This document shows positions 46,701 to 59,249 of a DNA stretch of 64,000 bases, piece after piece. Made by a program: the position numbers and the translations under genes. Origin of the DNA: Dryocosmus kuriphilus (Eukaryota > Arthropoda > Insecta > Hymenoptera > Cynipidae); assembly GCA_038277395.1 (NCBI GenBank), contig CM076189.1, positions 109,066,356 through 109,130,355 of the forward strand, written 5' to 3'. Position 1 is the stretch's first letter. Each line of letters opens with the position of its first letter. The notes under the pieces are model-generated. The model had not been told where the DNA came from. It was given only the letters and a program-made list of their open reading frames with translations, and did no database searches.

Positions 46701-47424
46701 AATAATACCAATCCTAAAACTTGAAACGAAACCCGGACGCCTTGTCTGATTGATTACTTCACTCAGTATTATTGGTGTTATTATCGGATATTGTACTATA
46801 TAACCAATTTTATACATAATCCGTTTTCCTTATGTTTTATCTATCCTATATTTATGTATAGAAGTTTTCGACTGTGTATTGCCAATTCTAAAACTTGAAA
46901 CGAAACTCGGACGCCTTGACCAGGTGTTTCTCAATACTTGGTATTATTGGTAATTCACATGCCGTAATTTTATATTATTATGCTGTTACACTTTTTTACC
47001 CATATATGTATATACTACTACGAACAAAAAAATTGTAAAAAATACGTCATAACCTCATCGTCATTTTAAAATATGTTAACCTATAAATGCACTGTATTTC
47101 TGTCTCTCCCCACCATCTTTCCTCAGTTCTCTCCTCTCCAATTAGACGAATGCATTCAAGAACTCTGCATTATGTTTTTCTTAAAAAAATCTCTACTTGG
47201 AGAGAGAGAAAAATGTGTACATACTTTTTATTATATATTTTTAAAAACTGGTTGTTGCCTTTAACATTTTAAAACTTATTGATCACATTTTTAGTATAAA
47301 AAATCTAAAATATTCACAGGTAAGATGGGTTATGTTGTATGCCGCTTATAATTTACGTTTGTATTTCGAAATTTAAAAAATCTTATATTTAATTCCAGCT
47401 GTAGAAATTGTCAACCATTATCAT

Positions 47425-47470
47425 GAACCTGATGAGGCCCCTCTTTGAGGAGCGAAAGTTCGCTTTTTTA
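47425..47470 (+). ncRNA. hammerhead ribozyme core, PLE-C right end
   Basis: CTGATGAG (47429-47436), stem II gcccctc-ttt-gaggagc, CGAAA (47453-47457), then gttcgcttt, a two-pair stem III closed by a UUCG loop. It is a mirror image of the left-end motif, both in sense with their adjoining 3' UTR. Confidence 0.87.
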
Positions 47471-47725
47471 ATAATAATAAAGAGAAAAATGATCAGTGAA
47501 ATCGAAAAAAAAACCAACATCTTTATTTACATATATCATCCCTGATCGAAAACCACCATCATCTTATATATTGATTTGACAATTGACAGACGATTTAAGT
47601 CTACACAGGACAATATACAATAATAACAAAATTGCAAAAAAACTTAAATGTTTTAAAACGATTAGTTCGCGTCTGCCCTTCTAGCTTTATGAAATTTATG
47701 ATGACAAAAAATGATTCGACAATTG

Positions 47726-50700
47726 CAGGGGCGGTTCCAGAAAAATATTTCGGAGGGGTTTTTAAAATACCCATGGATAATTCATCGACTTTTTGTATGT
47801 TTATTATGCTAAGTAATTAGCATCTTTCAGCTCAATATTATGCCATTTTTCCATTACATTTACAATGTCGAAACAAAAGACTTATATCAATATATCTAAT
47901 CTCCTCGGCGCCTTCGACATTATGTCGGGCACTTCTTCGCATGCTACTTCTATATCTTGATGAACGTTCAACAACGCCAACCCGTTCAATCTCCCTTCGC
48001 CGGTTTTGTTTCACAGATACGTTTTCAATCTGCGCAAATATGAGAAAGAGCGTTCGCTAGAAGCTACCGAAACGGAAAGGGTGGCACAAATTTGTAGATA
48101 CCGATGTATTGAAGGATAAAACTCCTTGTTGCAGTGGTTGAGAGCATCAATGAAGGTTCTCGGCCGTTCTTCTTTCGATATCTTCGAACAATGTCTGAAA
48201 AAAATTAGGCGTATAGTTAAGTTCTAAATATTAATGAAAAACACATTGGAATATTGGAAATTTTCTAGTTATATTTTTACCTCTTCCACGTCGCAAAGTC
48301 AGCTGCGAATTCACCCACAATGTCATTCGGCCATTGTTTTCAAAAGTTTCCACAGTCATCTGTGTTCTTTCCGCATCAAGTTCCGGGCACTTCGTTGGCA
48401 GAATATTTTGGATCTTCGATAGTAATTCATGATGATCGAGAAATCTGGATTGCAGCTGACTCAAGAAATGGTCCACAAACGGAATGAAAGTCGATCGACG
48501 AAAATACGACTCCGTGTCACCTTCGCAATTGTCGCGGTTCCGCTGCTTTCCAACACGCCTAGGGACATCTAGTTTCACCTCGACGCTTTCAGCCATTTCT
48601 GTGGCTGTGATAAAGATTTCGTGGAATTTTTCTTCCGAGTTTTGACGCATCTCATCAATTTCTGCATACAAATCGTCTGAGTATACAACACAGGAGCTCA
48701 GATCACAATCTTTTTTCTGCAACAATGTGCTGAGGTTTTTCGTCAAATTGAAAATTGGTGTCATTACTGTCAATGAAATTATGAACTGAGGTGTGCGAAT
48801 TAACGCGAGGAGTGCATCGGGTTGTATTCTGTCAGATTTTGTATTTTTGGTGCCCAGTTCTTCCAACGCTGAGCAAGCATATGGAAATACAAGCAGAAAC
48901 AGCATGAGCGGCTCCAAATGCTCCACCCAAAGAGTTTCGCAGAACTTCAGCAGACGAGTTTGCATCGCATTTGCACACGATGCGATGATGTGATCTTTCA
49001 AAATCAAGCCAGCCTTGGTAGAATTACGAAAGAATTTAACGCATTGTTTGACTACGGCTAAGCAATTCCTTATATGTGGAATGTCACATGCATGTGTGAT
49101 AGCCAAATTTAGGTTATGATTTGCGCAATGTAGATAAACTGCTTCCGGGCAGATTTCGCGAAACTTAGCTGCGCAACCATTATATTGCCCGCTCATTGAA
49201 CGCGCCCCATCGTAGCCTGTAAAATTATAAAAATTTTGTTGATAACGAGAGTAGTATATTATGCAAAAGGATTTGATTGCATAAATAATGTATGTAAATT
49301 CCAAGTATACCTTGAGACTTCAAAAAACCCAATTCGACCCCGATTTTTTTTATAAGTGGTCAGCAACGTGTTTGCGAGTCCTTTTCCGGTAACGTCATAC
49401 ACAGGAACAAACCGCAAAAAGTCTTCTCGAATTTTCGATTCTCCGTCAATCTCATCCACGTATCGAGCGCAAACTGGAAACTGTTCCATGCCACTAACTT
49501 CTGTGGTTTCATCGGCAATCGCTGCAAAACACTGTGATTTTTTGATACGCTGCAAAATTTTTGTGGTGATTATCTGCCCTGCTGCTTCAATGATTTCATT
49601 TTGAATGCCATGGCTCAGATACTTAGAGTTTCCTCCAGCGGATTTCAGATGTTGCTCCAAAACCTGATTTCCATTTTCCACCGCGAATCGAAGGAGTGCT
49701 CTAAAATTTCGGTCGTTTTCTCTGGGCATTTTTAGAGATAGCGCACCATCATCCCGACTATCCCTTTACGCAATTCCCTGTCTGCCGCACAGTAAAATGC
49801 TCCGCACGATTGCAATCAACTTTTTTCTGTTTTCGATCTGTTGTCGTTTCCGTCCTGAATCGATTTGGCAGATGACATCACTTTTTTTATTCTCATACAT
49901 CAGTTTGAACCGCTCAACATTTTCCACAGATTTTTTATGGTATTCTTTGTTCTGATATTCTTTAAATTTTTCAATTGCTTTTTTCCAATTTTAAAACGCA
50001 GTCTGAATCAGGGACTGTAGGATCTGATGACTCCTTTTTCCTCCCTCTTTCACGCTAAATATCATATAAAATCGACAGTACGCCCCGTCTTATTTAGCCG
50101 AATATGCTAACCAAGGAAGTTGGTGCAGCCAAGATACTTGAAACTTCAGTTTTCTGTCGCTTGAACTTGGGAACTTGAAAGTAGAATCCGGGACCCAAAC
50201 GCGTTGGAGAACTTCATATTTTTCATTATCATCTGATCGCCGATGACTAAAACTCGCGACGTCATTATGAGGTGCCTGCAAAAATTTTTTAAAAATTATT
50301 TTTCATTCTGATAGAAATAAAAATTAATATAGGCATTATTGGTTATAAATTGATTTTGCTGTAATCACTTTCAAACTCACAAAGAACTTTAAAAAAATCA
50401 GAATGTTTGAAAAACTAGGGAATTGGAAATCTTTTCAAAAATCAAAATTCCAGTATGACGAAAATTCACTTGATTTTATGTTTTAGGTGATTTTCAGGTG
50501 ATTCTTACATGATTTATTGGAGCTGCTTCTGCTTTCGGAGCTTCGTGTTTTTGCTTTTTTTTCCGGTGGACTTTCCACAGACAAATCGACAGGCCCTGTA
50601 TCGATTGTATTGGTTCTCTTCGGTTTAATAAAAATCCGAAATCTTTTTGGAACTCATGCTCGAATTTTCAATAGCACTGAAAAGAATGAACGCACTGTTT

Positions 50701-51082
50701 CACTTGTTATGCCAGTTTTTCTCACGTAAGTTATTGGTTATGTCCTCTAGCAGTGCTGCAATCGATTTTAAAATCACTAAATCATGCGCAAGTTTCACTC
50801 AAATTTTTGAATGCACACTGGGTGAACTTGAATGATCCTCGCCGGCAGATGACACTTCGATCGCTAGGAAACGCTCGCCAACAATTTAAAATCACTGGTT
50901 TTTAATAACAGATTGAAATCTAAATTGGAAATTCTCTGCGTTTTTTTTAACAGAGTATAGCATTGATTAAATTTTGTAATTGCATACTAATGGATATTGA
51001 GGATATGTTGGGTATACAATGTTAAATGTTTGGGGGGGGGGGGGGTTGAGTCCCCTAAACCCCCCCTCTGGATCCACCCCTG
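47726..51082 (-). mobile_element. hAT transposon, 3357 bp, 8-bp target duplication gacaattg
   Basis: Ends caggggcggttccaga (47726) and, inverted, caggggtggatccaga (51082), flanked by gacaattg at 47718-47725 and 51083-51090: the classic hAT 8-bp duplication. A G14 tract lies in the right subterminal region (about 51032). It is inserted in a foldback-arm module containing tttgacaattggcagacg. Confidence 0.96.
47882..50657 (-). pseudogene. hAT transposase (ZMYM1/P52rIPK-like), four exons
   Basis: Exon 1 is 50509-50657 (MSSKKISDFY, SVESPPEKKAKTRSS); exon 2 is 49311-50275 (TTF-type finger region KFQVSWLHQLPWLAYS, then NFRALLRFAVENG, AIADETTEVS with the first catalytic Asp); exon 3 is 48281-49216 (GYDGARSMSG with the second Asp, HCANHNLNLAI, insertion domain); exon 4 is 47882-48194 (hATC dimerisation region FYPSIHRYLQ, VASSERSFSYLRRLKTY with the catalytic Glu). 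Introns of 233, 94 and 86 bp have GT-AG ends (GTAAG, GTATA, GTAAA). Lesions: a frameshift in exon 1, stops and shifts in early exon 2, an A-run indel at about 49345, a shift near 48310, and TGA in KTYL*NK. Architecture is complete, product dead. Confidence 0.92.
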
Positions 51083-51489
51083 GACAATTGGCTTATGATT
51101 TGAGTATGCAAAGGACAATATAGAATGATAACAATATTGCAAAAAAACTTAATGTTTTGAAACAATTATTTCGCGTCTGCTCCTCTAGTTTCATGAAATT
51201 AATGATGAAAAATGATGATTCGACAATTGGCAGACGATTTGAGTATGCAGAGGACAATATACAATAATAAAAAATTTGCAAAAAGACTTAAACGTTTTTA
51301 AAAGATTAGTTGAATCTGAATTTCTAGTTTCATGAAGTTTCTGATAAAAAAATGATGATTTGACAATTAACAGACAACTTGTATATTTAAAATAATATAT
51401 ACAATCATAGACAACATTTAACTTAACGCAGCAGACGAAAATTTTGAGAAAATGGCGGAACTTCCGCGGGAGTTTTAAAACAATGACTT

Positions 51490-52184
51490 ATAAGTGTCGA
51501 ATTTTTGCCATTCATATGAGTAGAATAATTAAATTATGAATTTAATTTAAAACATTATTTATCTGGTGATGTATATAATGTAAATTAACCGCTATTACAA
51601 TATGATTAAAATTATTTTGCATTTAATGCAACAGATTCCATTTTTTCCAAAGTCTTTGAATCCACTGGTTTCAATTGTCTTTCTGTGCAACTTATGTTTG
51701 TTTACATAGTGAGAGTCGCACATGCAATTTTATTCAAACTATATTACTTATTTCAACATTTGAAATGGGATACATTATTTTTATAATTTACTTCGAATAA
51801 TAATTCAATAAATAATTTATTTTTATGAACCGGCATGGATAGATTCTGAAAAATATTAATTTGTAAATTACACTTAAATTTATAACTGCACTTGATTCTT
51901 TTTAAACCTGAGAGAACACTATAAATGAAAAGAGTTTATATTTCGGCATTAGAAGCTAAACAACATTTTGCAAAATGTTTTTTAGCTTCTAACGAGGTAA
52001 AATAAACTTTTTGCATTTAGAGGGTGATTTTCTAACGTAAAATTTAACGTAGAATTCAAATAACAACAATTCAAACATTTATTTTGCTTCTTTCCTTTTA
52101 TGAATCGCGAGATTACTTTACGGTTACACTGTAGCATAACTACTGCGTTCGGGTATTCCGCCAGGGATTTAATTTTTTTTGTGT
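51490..52184. other. core of the 11.4-kb foldback; no gene
   Basis: AT-rich sequence between the arms with an internal short palindrome (ttagaagctaaa..tttagcttctaa, about 51948-51994). No ORF of note. Confidence 0.55.
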
Positions 52185-53179
52185 TGCAATTTCGTTATTA
52201 ATGTATATTGTCTTCTGCATAGTCAAATCGTCTGCCAATTGTAGAATCATCATTTTCCATCATAAACTTCCTGAAACTATAAGGGCAGATGCGAAATAAT
52301 TGTTCAACAACATTTAAATTTTTTTGCAATTTTGTTATTATTGTATATTATATTGCGCATACTCAAATCGTCTACCAATTGTCAAATCATTGTTTTTTAT
52401 CATAAATTTCATGAAACTAGAAAGGCAGACGCGAAGTAATCGTTTAAAAACATTAAAACTTTTTTCGCAATTTTTTTATTAATGTACATTGTCTTGTGCA
52501 TAGTCAAATCGTCTGCCAATTGTTGACTTATCATTTTTCATCAGAAATCTAATAAAACTAGAATGGCAGACGCGAACTAATTCTTAAAAACATGGTCAAA
52601 ATTTTTACATGTTTCGAATTATTTTTTTAAACGTTAGGCTAGTAAAAAATATCTGCCAATGATTAGATCAACACTTAAACGCATAAAATTTATAAGAAAT
52701 TGTGTTTCAAGTCCGAAATTACCATTACATAGTGTGATAAAATAATGCAGTTTTTAAAACTCACCGCGAACGCATGCGCATGTCGTAATTGTCTGCAAAG
52801 TTGTTTTTGACGATTTTCACATCATTAATGATAAATCAGTTAAATGGCAGAGAGAGTTTACCGTTTTAAAATACTAATATTTTTTGCAAGGTAAATATCT
52901 TATTCATGATTTTTCTGTACGCGGAAATCGTCTGCAGATTAGTTTGCGCTGGATTATTTTTTTCAAGGTTTGAAAAAAACTATTTTGCATATGCGAACTA
53001 ATTGTTAGAAACATTGGTTCTGGAGTACAGATGAACAATTAGTTTACAACGTCCTTGCAATCGGAGAAAATTTCTTTATACTCTTATAATGCGTCAAATT
53101 CATGTAATAATTGACTCTTAAATTGGCATACGCGAACTAATCATTATCAACTTTCTGGCACGGCCTCCCGGTCTACCAA

Positions 53180-55281
53180 CATGACCTAAAATAAACGTCT
53201 TTCGCAAATCCACTGCAGAGGTATGCTTTTTTGTGGTTATATTGTCAAAAAAGGATTCGGGTTTCTCTAGCGCAGTTTAAAATTATTGAAACATGTGCGT
53301 TTTCCTAAAGGAACTGAATATTTTGCTTATAAAGTCAATTAACCTTATTCCTCAAATTTCTTTTTAAAATCTTGAAACTCCTAGAAATGTCTTGAAATCG
53401 TTTAAGATACTTGCGCCAAAGCTAAGAATTTAATCAACAAAGACAATTGTGTAATATATTTTTACCTTTACTGAAATAACATGAGACCGTGTGTCGAAAC
53501 TTCTAATTAGACAACTTCTCCTCCACCAATGTCACGTATTTCCAAGTCATTGCTCCATAACAGAAAAACAAGAATTACTAACACGACCTATTTACCTTAC
53601 ATTAATCACTTCTATTTAACCTGATTAATAAGAACCGAAAAATGGTTTTGTAAAGAATAATGTTTTTAAAAGCAAGTGTGAAATATAAAAATCGAAAAAT
53701 TTGTAAACGCTTTCAGAACAGGAAATTTGGCCTCAGAAGTATTAGGGAGATATCTTTCTTTGAAACTGTGACTTTTTTGTACAAAACTTAAATATCTTCC
53801 TTGAAACTTAAATTTTTTTTGTTGAAGACTCAAGTATTTTTTTTTTTAAATTTAATGTTTTTGTAAATCTTAGCTGTTCCATTTTTGGTTCAGAATTATT
53901 GGTTTTTATTTTGACATTTTTCTATTCCTTTTTGGAAATGGAAGGGTTTTACGTATTTGAAATCTTCCTAGAAAAATAACAGTTAAAAAAAATGAGTTTC
54001 CAATAAAAAATATTGATATTTTCCGTAAGAAAAAGATTAATTATCAAAGGAATGCCCTCATTTTTGACTGAAAAAGACAAATTTTTAATACATTAGTTGA
54101 ATCTTTAAACAAAAAATATATTTTTCGACCAAAAATGTAACAATTGAATTTTCAACCAAACGTGATGAATTATCGACAAAGCCATTGAAGCTTCAATCGA
54201 AAAATATGAACTCTCAAAACTTAAATAATAGTAGTTCAATTTTGAAACGAAAATAAAGAAAATTCAACAATGAACATGAAATCTAAGTTTTGAACAAGAA
54301 AGATTAATTTGGATAATAAAATAGTCGAATTTTCGACCAAAAGAAGAAGAATAATTGTTAATGGAATAGTTTAATTTGTAACGGAGGAGGCGAATTTTTT
54401 ACAAAATAGTTGACTTTTCAATTTAAAAGTATTAGTTCTCAAGACAAACAAGAAAATAGTTACATTTAAACAAAAAAAAAATTATTCTTCAACCAAAATA
54501 TTTCAAGTATAATCAATTAAAGGAAAGGAATTTTAAAAAGTTGACTTTTCAACTTGCCACAAAAAACTAAAATTGGGAATTTCAACCCAAATATCTGAAT
54601 GTGTAATTTAGCGAAATTAAATTATCAAAAAAAAAATTGAACTTAATTAAGAAATTGTTATATTTTTTATAAAAGACAAAATTTTAGTCTCTGATTTTCA
54701 ACTAATATCAACTAACTTTTAACTAACAAAAGACCAATTTTGAACATAACTGTAGATTCTTCAACTAAAGAAATGAATTCTCAAACAAAAACGTTAAAAT
54801 TGACTCTAAGCAAAAAAATTCTTTTCTACCAAAGGTAGTTGAACTTGAACCGAAAAAAAAAGAAATTTTCACTAAACCAATTGAATTTACATTCAAGTAA
54901 GACATATCTTCAACAAAAAGGTTTAAGTTTCAACCAAAGTATTTGAATTTTCAACCAAAAAAAAAAAAAATAATTTTCAACCAGAAATGTAAAAATTGAT
55001 CTTTCAACCATTTTTTGGTTTTGGGAATTCATTTTTCTTTATTGGAAATTTAAAAATTTTGTTGAAAATTTACCATGTTTGGTTGTATATTAAGTTTTTA
55101 CCTTTTGGGAAGAAAATTATTTTTTTTCTTTGAACGTTCAACTAATTTGTTCAAAATTTGTCTTTTTCAGTTAAAAATTAAACTATTCCTTTGAACATTA
55201 ACTTTTTCTTGTGGAAAATATAACTATTTTTGATTGGAAACTGATTTATTTTTTTAAATGTTCTTTTTTATGGAGAATTCA

Positions 55282-55337
<56 letters not shown>
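53180..55337. repeat. TTCAACCAAAA array followed by (TA)n
   Basis: 53180-53750 is unremarkable AT-rich DNA. From about 53760 to 55260 short degenerate units (aattttcaaccaaaa and its complement, switching sense at about 55020) run without ORFs. (TA)n at 55283-55337 directly follows the 3' end of the next LINE (minus strand). Confidence 0.6.
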
Positions 55338-55341
<4 letters not shown>

Positions 55342-55776
55342 AAGATGCTCTATTTCAGCCCCCAGGGCCCAGAAGCCTGCAGACTTCGTCTGCTACATCG
55401 AGGTTACATTTCTATATTTACACTATTTACAATCTCTTATACCTATTGCGCAATCTGATTTATTTCAATTGTTCCCATTTGCTCATTCCACTCTTTAGCA
55501 TTTTGATATCTTAACCTATATTCGTATTGCCTCTCATTTTCCTCACGCACCTTATACCTCTTTTGCCTCTTCGCTCGACATTTTTATGCCTTTTCTTTCG
55601 CCATTTCTCTTTTTACCTTTCACTTGCCAGTTTTTGTGCCTTTTCGCTCCAAAATTTTTGTCTGTTTTCAACTTATGTAATATAATTTCTCTTATCAATA
55701 CATCCTTCGCATTTTACATTCCTTTCCTTATGTCTCTTATCGCTTAATCTACCCCTTCCCCCCTAGTTCTCCTCTC

Positions 55777-57920
55777 TCATTTCTTTACTTTCTTCTTCTC
55801 CAGTTTCCTTAACCACTCCACCACCTCTATCTTTCCCTTTTCATTACAGATCTTTCCCATGGACATGCACTCTCCTTCTACTTTTTCACAATCTTCTAAC
55901 AAGTGCTTAAACGTTTCTCTACCTCTCTCACAAATCATGCATTCTCTTTCTTCTTCTTTCGCCCAGTACTTGTTCCATTCTTCGGTGTTTTCAGATCTCG
56001 CTCTCGCGGTCATTTTTCGCGAACCTCTTTCCCCCTTCTTCTCCAGATATCTTACTATATACTCTACCCTCTTGAATTCCATCTCCATGTCTGCTATGAA
56101 CACTACAAATAGTAGTAGACTAATCGGACAGCCCTGTCTCCACCCTAACTCTGTCCAGAACTTTTTTGATGTTTAATTTCCTACTCTTACCCTATTGCTG
56201 GTTTCCTTGTTAATTTCTCTTCACCTTTTTATCAAATTACCATTTATTCATCTTTCCTTCATTACTTCCCAGAATTTTTTCCGATTCACCGATGGGAACG
56301 CGGCCTTTAAATCTACGAAAAACACACATACCTTTCACCTTTTCGGCCTGTCTCCTTTTCTACCACATGTTGTAGTAAAGATAGATTGTCCATCGAACTT
56401 CTGCCTTCTTTAAAACCTGCTTGACACTCCAGAAGTATCTCTTTGATTTCTGTCTCTGCCTTTAACTTTCTGTCAAAACCATCGCATGTGCCACTGCTGT
56501 AAAATCATACCTCGTTTCTTAACACATCACTATCCTCAGCCATCCTTTTTTTTAGCCAATTCAACTGAACTTTGATTTCTTCATCCCTTAACTCCTTTTT
56601 CTTTTCCTCTTGTATCGTTCTCTGACAGTTATCCGTTCTCTTTTCCTCTGAAACTCTAAACATTTCTTTGAAACATCTCCTCCACTCTTCCATTTTTATC
56701 TTATCACTTATTCACGCCTTTTTCTTTCCCATTTTATTTACAAACTTCCACGCCTCTCCTTCCGTTTTAATGCTACTAATTTCTTCCTCTATTTCCTTCT
56801 GTTCCTTTTCCTCCTTTCTCTTACATAGATCGGTATATTCTTTCCTGACTTTTGCATACTTTGAACTAACTTCCGTTCCCTTTTTCCAGTTCTTAGAAGT
56901 TTTCTTTACTTCTTTTTCCAGCATTCGCTATCCCACCATGGACTTGTGCAGTTTTTGTCCCTTCCTTTCCTAACTCTAAACATTTTAACTTTCCTAGCCC
57001 CTTTCACCTGTATCTTTAATTCTTCCAACAACTCTAATAACTCGACCTTCTCATATTCCACTTTTCCTCTCCTTTCTCTTTATTCCTTCCTTGTTTCTTC
57101 CGAGTATACTTCTTTCTCTACTACCCCCCCCCCCCCCCCCCCGATTTTCTCTTTTCCTCCTCGATTCTGCTTTTGAGGCGCACTCTTAGCGGTTGGTGAT
57201 CCGATTCGAATCTAGGCTCTACTTTCAATGTTCTTATATTTTCCCATCTCTCTGCATTTACTATAACGTAGTCCATTCATGTAGTTGCATTGGCTCTTAC
57301 ATACGAATATTCTAACTTCTCATCTCCTTTTTTATTTCCGTTTAGTATAAACCAAGCCCATTCTTTCACTAAACCTAAAAGTTGCTTTCCCACTTTATTA
57401 ATCGTATCGTCTTTTGTACTTCTCTCGTTATACTCTCCATCAGCGTAAACACTTCCTTTATTTTCTATTCTTGCATTCCAATCCCTCCAACTATTATAAT
57501 CTCTTCTTCTTCCTCTCTTATGTAATTCTCTAATTCTTTTCTTCGTCTTTTCATTTTATTCCCGTTATAAATTGTCACTATCCTATGCCACCTTCTTTTA
57601 TTTTTACACTTCTCTTCTGTAAACCGTCTACTGTATTCCTTTCTACTTCCTTTTCTTCAAAGCTTTCGTTGATTCATGTCGTAATTCCTCCACTGGCCCT
57701 ACCCTTGTCCTTTTTCCGTATAGACCCTTGTAGTTTCCACCTATACACATCCGGTAATATACCTCTTGCCTTTTCCCAGTCCTTTTCTTCCACCAGCATT
57801 TCTGTCCACCCTACTATATCACATGTTTCAATATACTTCCAGAGCTCACTATCCTTTATCATTATTCCAGCTACATTCCAAAATACCGCCTTCACCTGTT
57901 CTTCTCCTTCTTGCACACCT
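55777..57920 (-). pseudogene. LINE ORF2 remnants (EN, RT, zinc knuckle), YxDD deleted
   Basis: Endonuclease start at 57674-57916: VKAVFWNVAGIMIKDSELWK, TEMLVEEKDWEKARGIL, GRASGGITT. Linker: KEYTDLCKRKEEKEQKE and MEEWRRCFKEMF. RT: CQAGFKEGRSSMDNLSLLQH (about 56370-56430), LKAAFPS-type motif A, then WRQGCPISLLLF-type motif (about 56115), followed directly by IADMEMEFKRVEYIVRYLEK and the C-terminal ENTEEWNKYW with CMICERGRETFKHLLEDCE. The segment with the YxDD catalytic box is absent, so an internal deletion lies near 56090. Frames change repeatedly. Confidence 0.82.
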
Positions 57921-58199
57921 TTCTTGTCTTTTATTCTCTTTTTCTTACCTTTACCTTTCCTTTTATCATTTTCACCTCCCCTCTCTTCCTTGCTATAAGA
58001 AATGCCTATCCGCCTTCTCTATTCCTTCATTCTCTTCATTCTATTTAAGCCACTCCCCTTAAATACAAATTTTTTGATACCCTAATGTGGCTGTCCTTCC
58101 GTTATCCCTTCCTTCTTTAGCTATCTCTCCTATTTTCCCTTGTATTTCTCTTTCTTTGTACGTTAGATCATGATCAAGGTACACTTTTCTTAAACCTAA

Positions 58200-59249
58200 C
58201 CTACTGTTGTTCTACATGACTTCTTCTTTCGACTCCTCTGAGTCCATTTCCCCTAAAAATACCCATTTACTGAAACTACCCTGTCGCCTTACCTTCTTAA
58301 TTCCGCCTCCTGACCCGAAATCCTTCTCTAAAAATTCCTCTACTATTTCCTTTTCCTTTCCTTCCCGTGTCCTTATGCCCACAATTGTGAGATTGTTTCT
58401 TCTGTCCCATCTTTCTCTTTTTTCAAATTCTTTTCCAACTCCACTCACCTTCTTTACTACTTTCTCTAAACTCCCTACTTGAGCCGAATCTATTCTCTTT
58501 TCCATTATCGAAATCTTCTTTCTTGAGCCCCGGTTTCGCAGAGTACTTCCTTCTTTTCTCTCCCTTTCTCCAATTCTACGCTAACCTCTCCTATCATTTT
58601 TTCTTTCCACTCTCCTATTTGTTTTTCTAACCCCGCTATCCTCTGCTTATTTTCTAATTTATTTTTTTTCATATCTTCCACCTCTTTCTCTAGTATCCCC
58701 GTTCTTTCCTTAATCCCTTTTATCGCTTTTTCCCATTCCTTATCCCTTTTCTTCAACTGTTCTCTAATTAGTACGACGCCTTCATTTGCTTTTGTCGTTT
58801 CCTTTCATTGACTTCCATTCTCTTTTGCCCCTCCTTTATCTCCCTTAATTCATCTCTCATTTCTTTTATCATCCCTAGTAATTCTACCTGCTGTTATTAC
58901 TTTTTCCTCTACTTTTCCCCTTCCTTCCTTGACAGATCTCCTGGAACTTCGCCCCCCCCCCCCCTCTTTGCTGGCGACCTCAACATCGTGGTTTTCTTGA
59001 ACGGGCTGGCCACAAAAAATTTATCCAGACTTTCGTTCAGATCTCTTTTTCTTTGCTCAGCGCCGAAATCGTCTCCAGATCCCCTTCGCTATGTAACCTG
59101 TCCCTTGATCTACTCACGTTTTCCTGACCGAGTTTCTTTCCTGCCGTTCTACCTTCCCCCCTCTGTTTTACCTCTGTAACTTTATTTTCCTACTCGGGCG
59201 CGTGAAACTTTTGTTCTGCCTCGGAGTCACCTCCAGTTTCCTCTGCCAT
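58200..59249 (-). pseudogene. LINE ORF1: coiled coil plus RRM-like domain
   Basis: Starts at ATG 59249 (MAEETGGDSEAEQKFHAPE then a stop). A charged region runs through a G-rich run at 58953-58966 (plus-strand C-run), then a coiled coil (58505-58756: KKRDKEWEKAIKGIKERTGI, EVEDMKKNKLENKQRIAGLE) and an L1-ORF1-like RRM segment (58212-58505: RWDRRNNLTIVGIRTREGKE, EIVEEFLEKDFG, QGSFSKWVFLGEM). Such ORF1p proteins are RNA-binding chaperones. Stops and a frame change at about 58505 inactivate it. Confidence 0.75.

Larger units (their letters stand above)
42401..47567. mobile_element. PLE-C: Penelope-like unit with ~1.2-kb inverted ends and 13-bp target duplication
   Basis: Bounded by atattgatttgac at 42388-42400 and 47568-47580, within the foldback arm. 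Left half (minus strand): 3' UTR, GIY-YIG and RT with a 1.4-kb MITE between them. Right half (plus strand, from about 46250): GIY-YIG and 3' UTR only. Each 3' UTR carries a hammerhead core and two ~180-bp-spaced copies of a cttgaaacgaaac.cggacgccttg block. The right end has about 45 bp beyond the mirrored part. Confidence 0.9.
41750..53173. mobile_element. 11.4-kb foldback element with ~1-kb arms, TA target
   Basis: The ends are gaccgggaggccgtg (41750) and its complement (53173), flanked by TA (41748-41749; 53174-53175). Left arm: 41750-42400, 47581-47717 and 51091 to about 51480; right arm: about 52185-53173. The arms are repeats of modules containing gcagacgcgaactaat and, inverted, attagttcgcgtctgc, plus a ~130-bp unit with ttgacaattggcagacga and gcaaaaaaacttaa. 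The core (about 51490-52180) has no gene. Without PLE-C (42401-47580) and hAT (47726-51090) it is about 2.9 kb. It is non-autonomous. Confidence 0.85.

Noticed and set aside
55859..59179. Several Phe/Ser/Pro-rich plus-strand ORFs of 70-137 codons
   Set aside because: They are antisense shadows of the purine-rich minus-strand LINE, whose motifs are clear.
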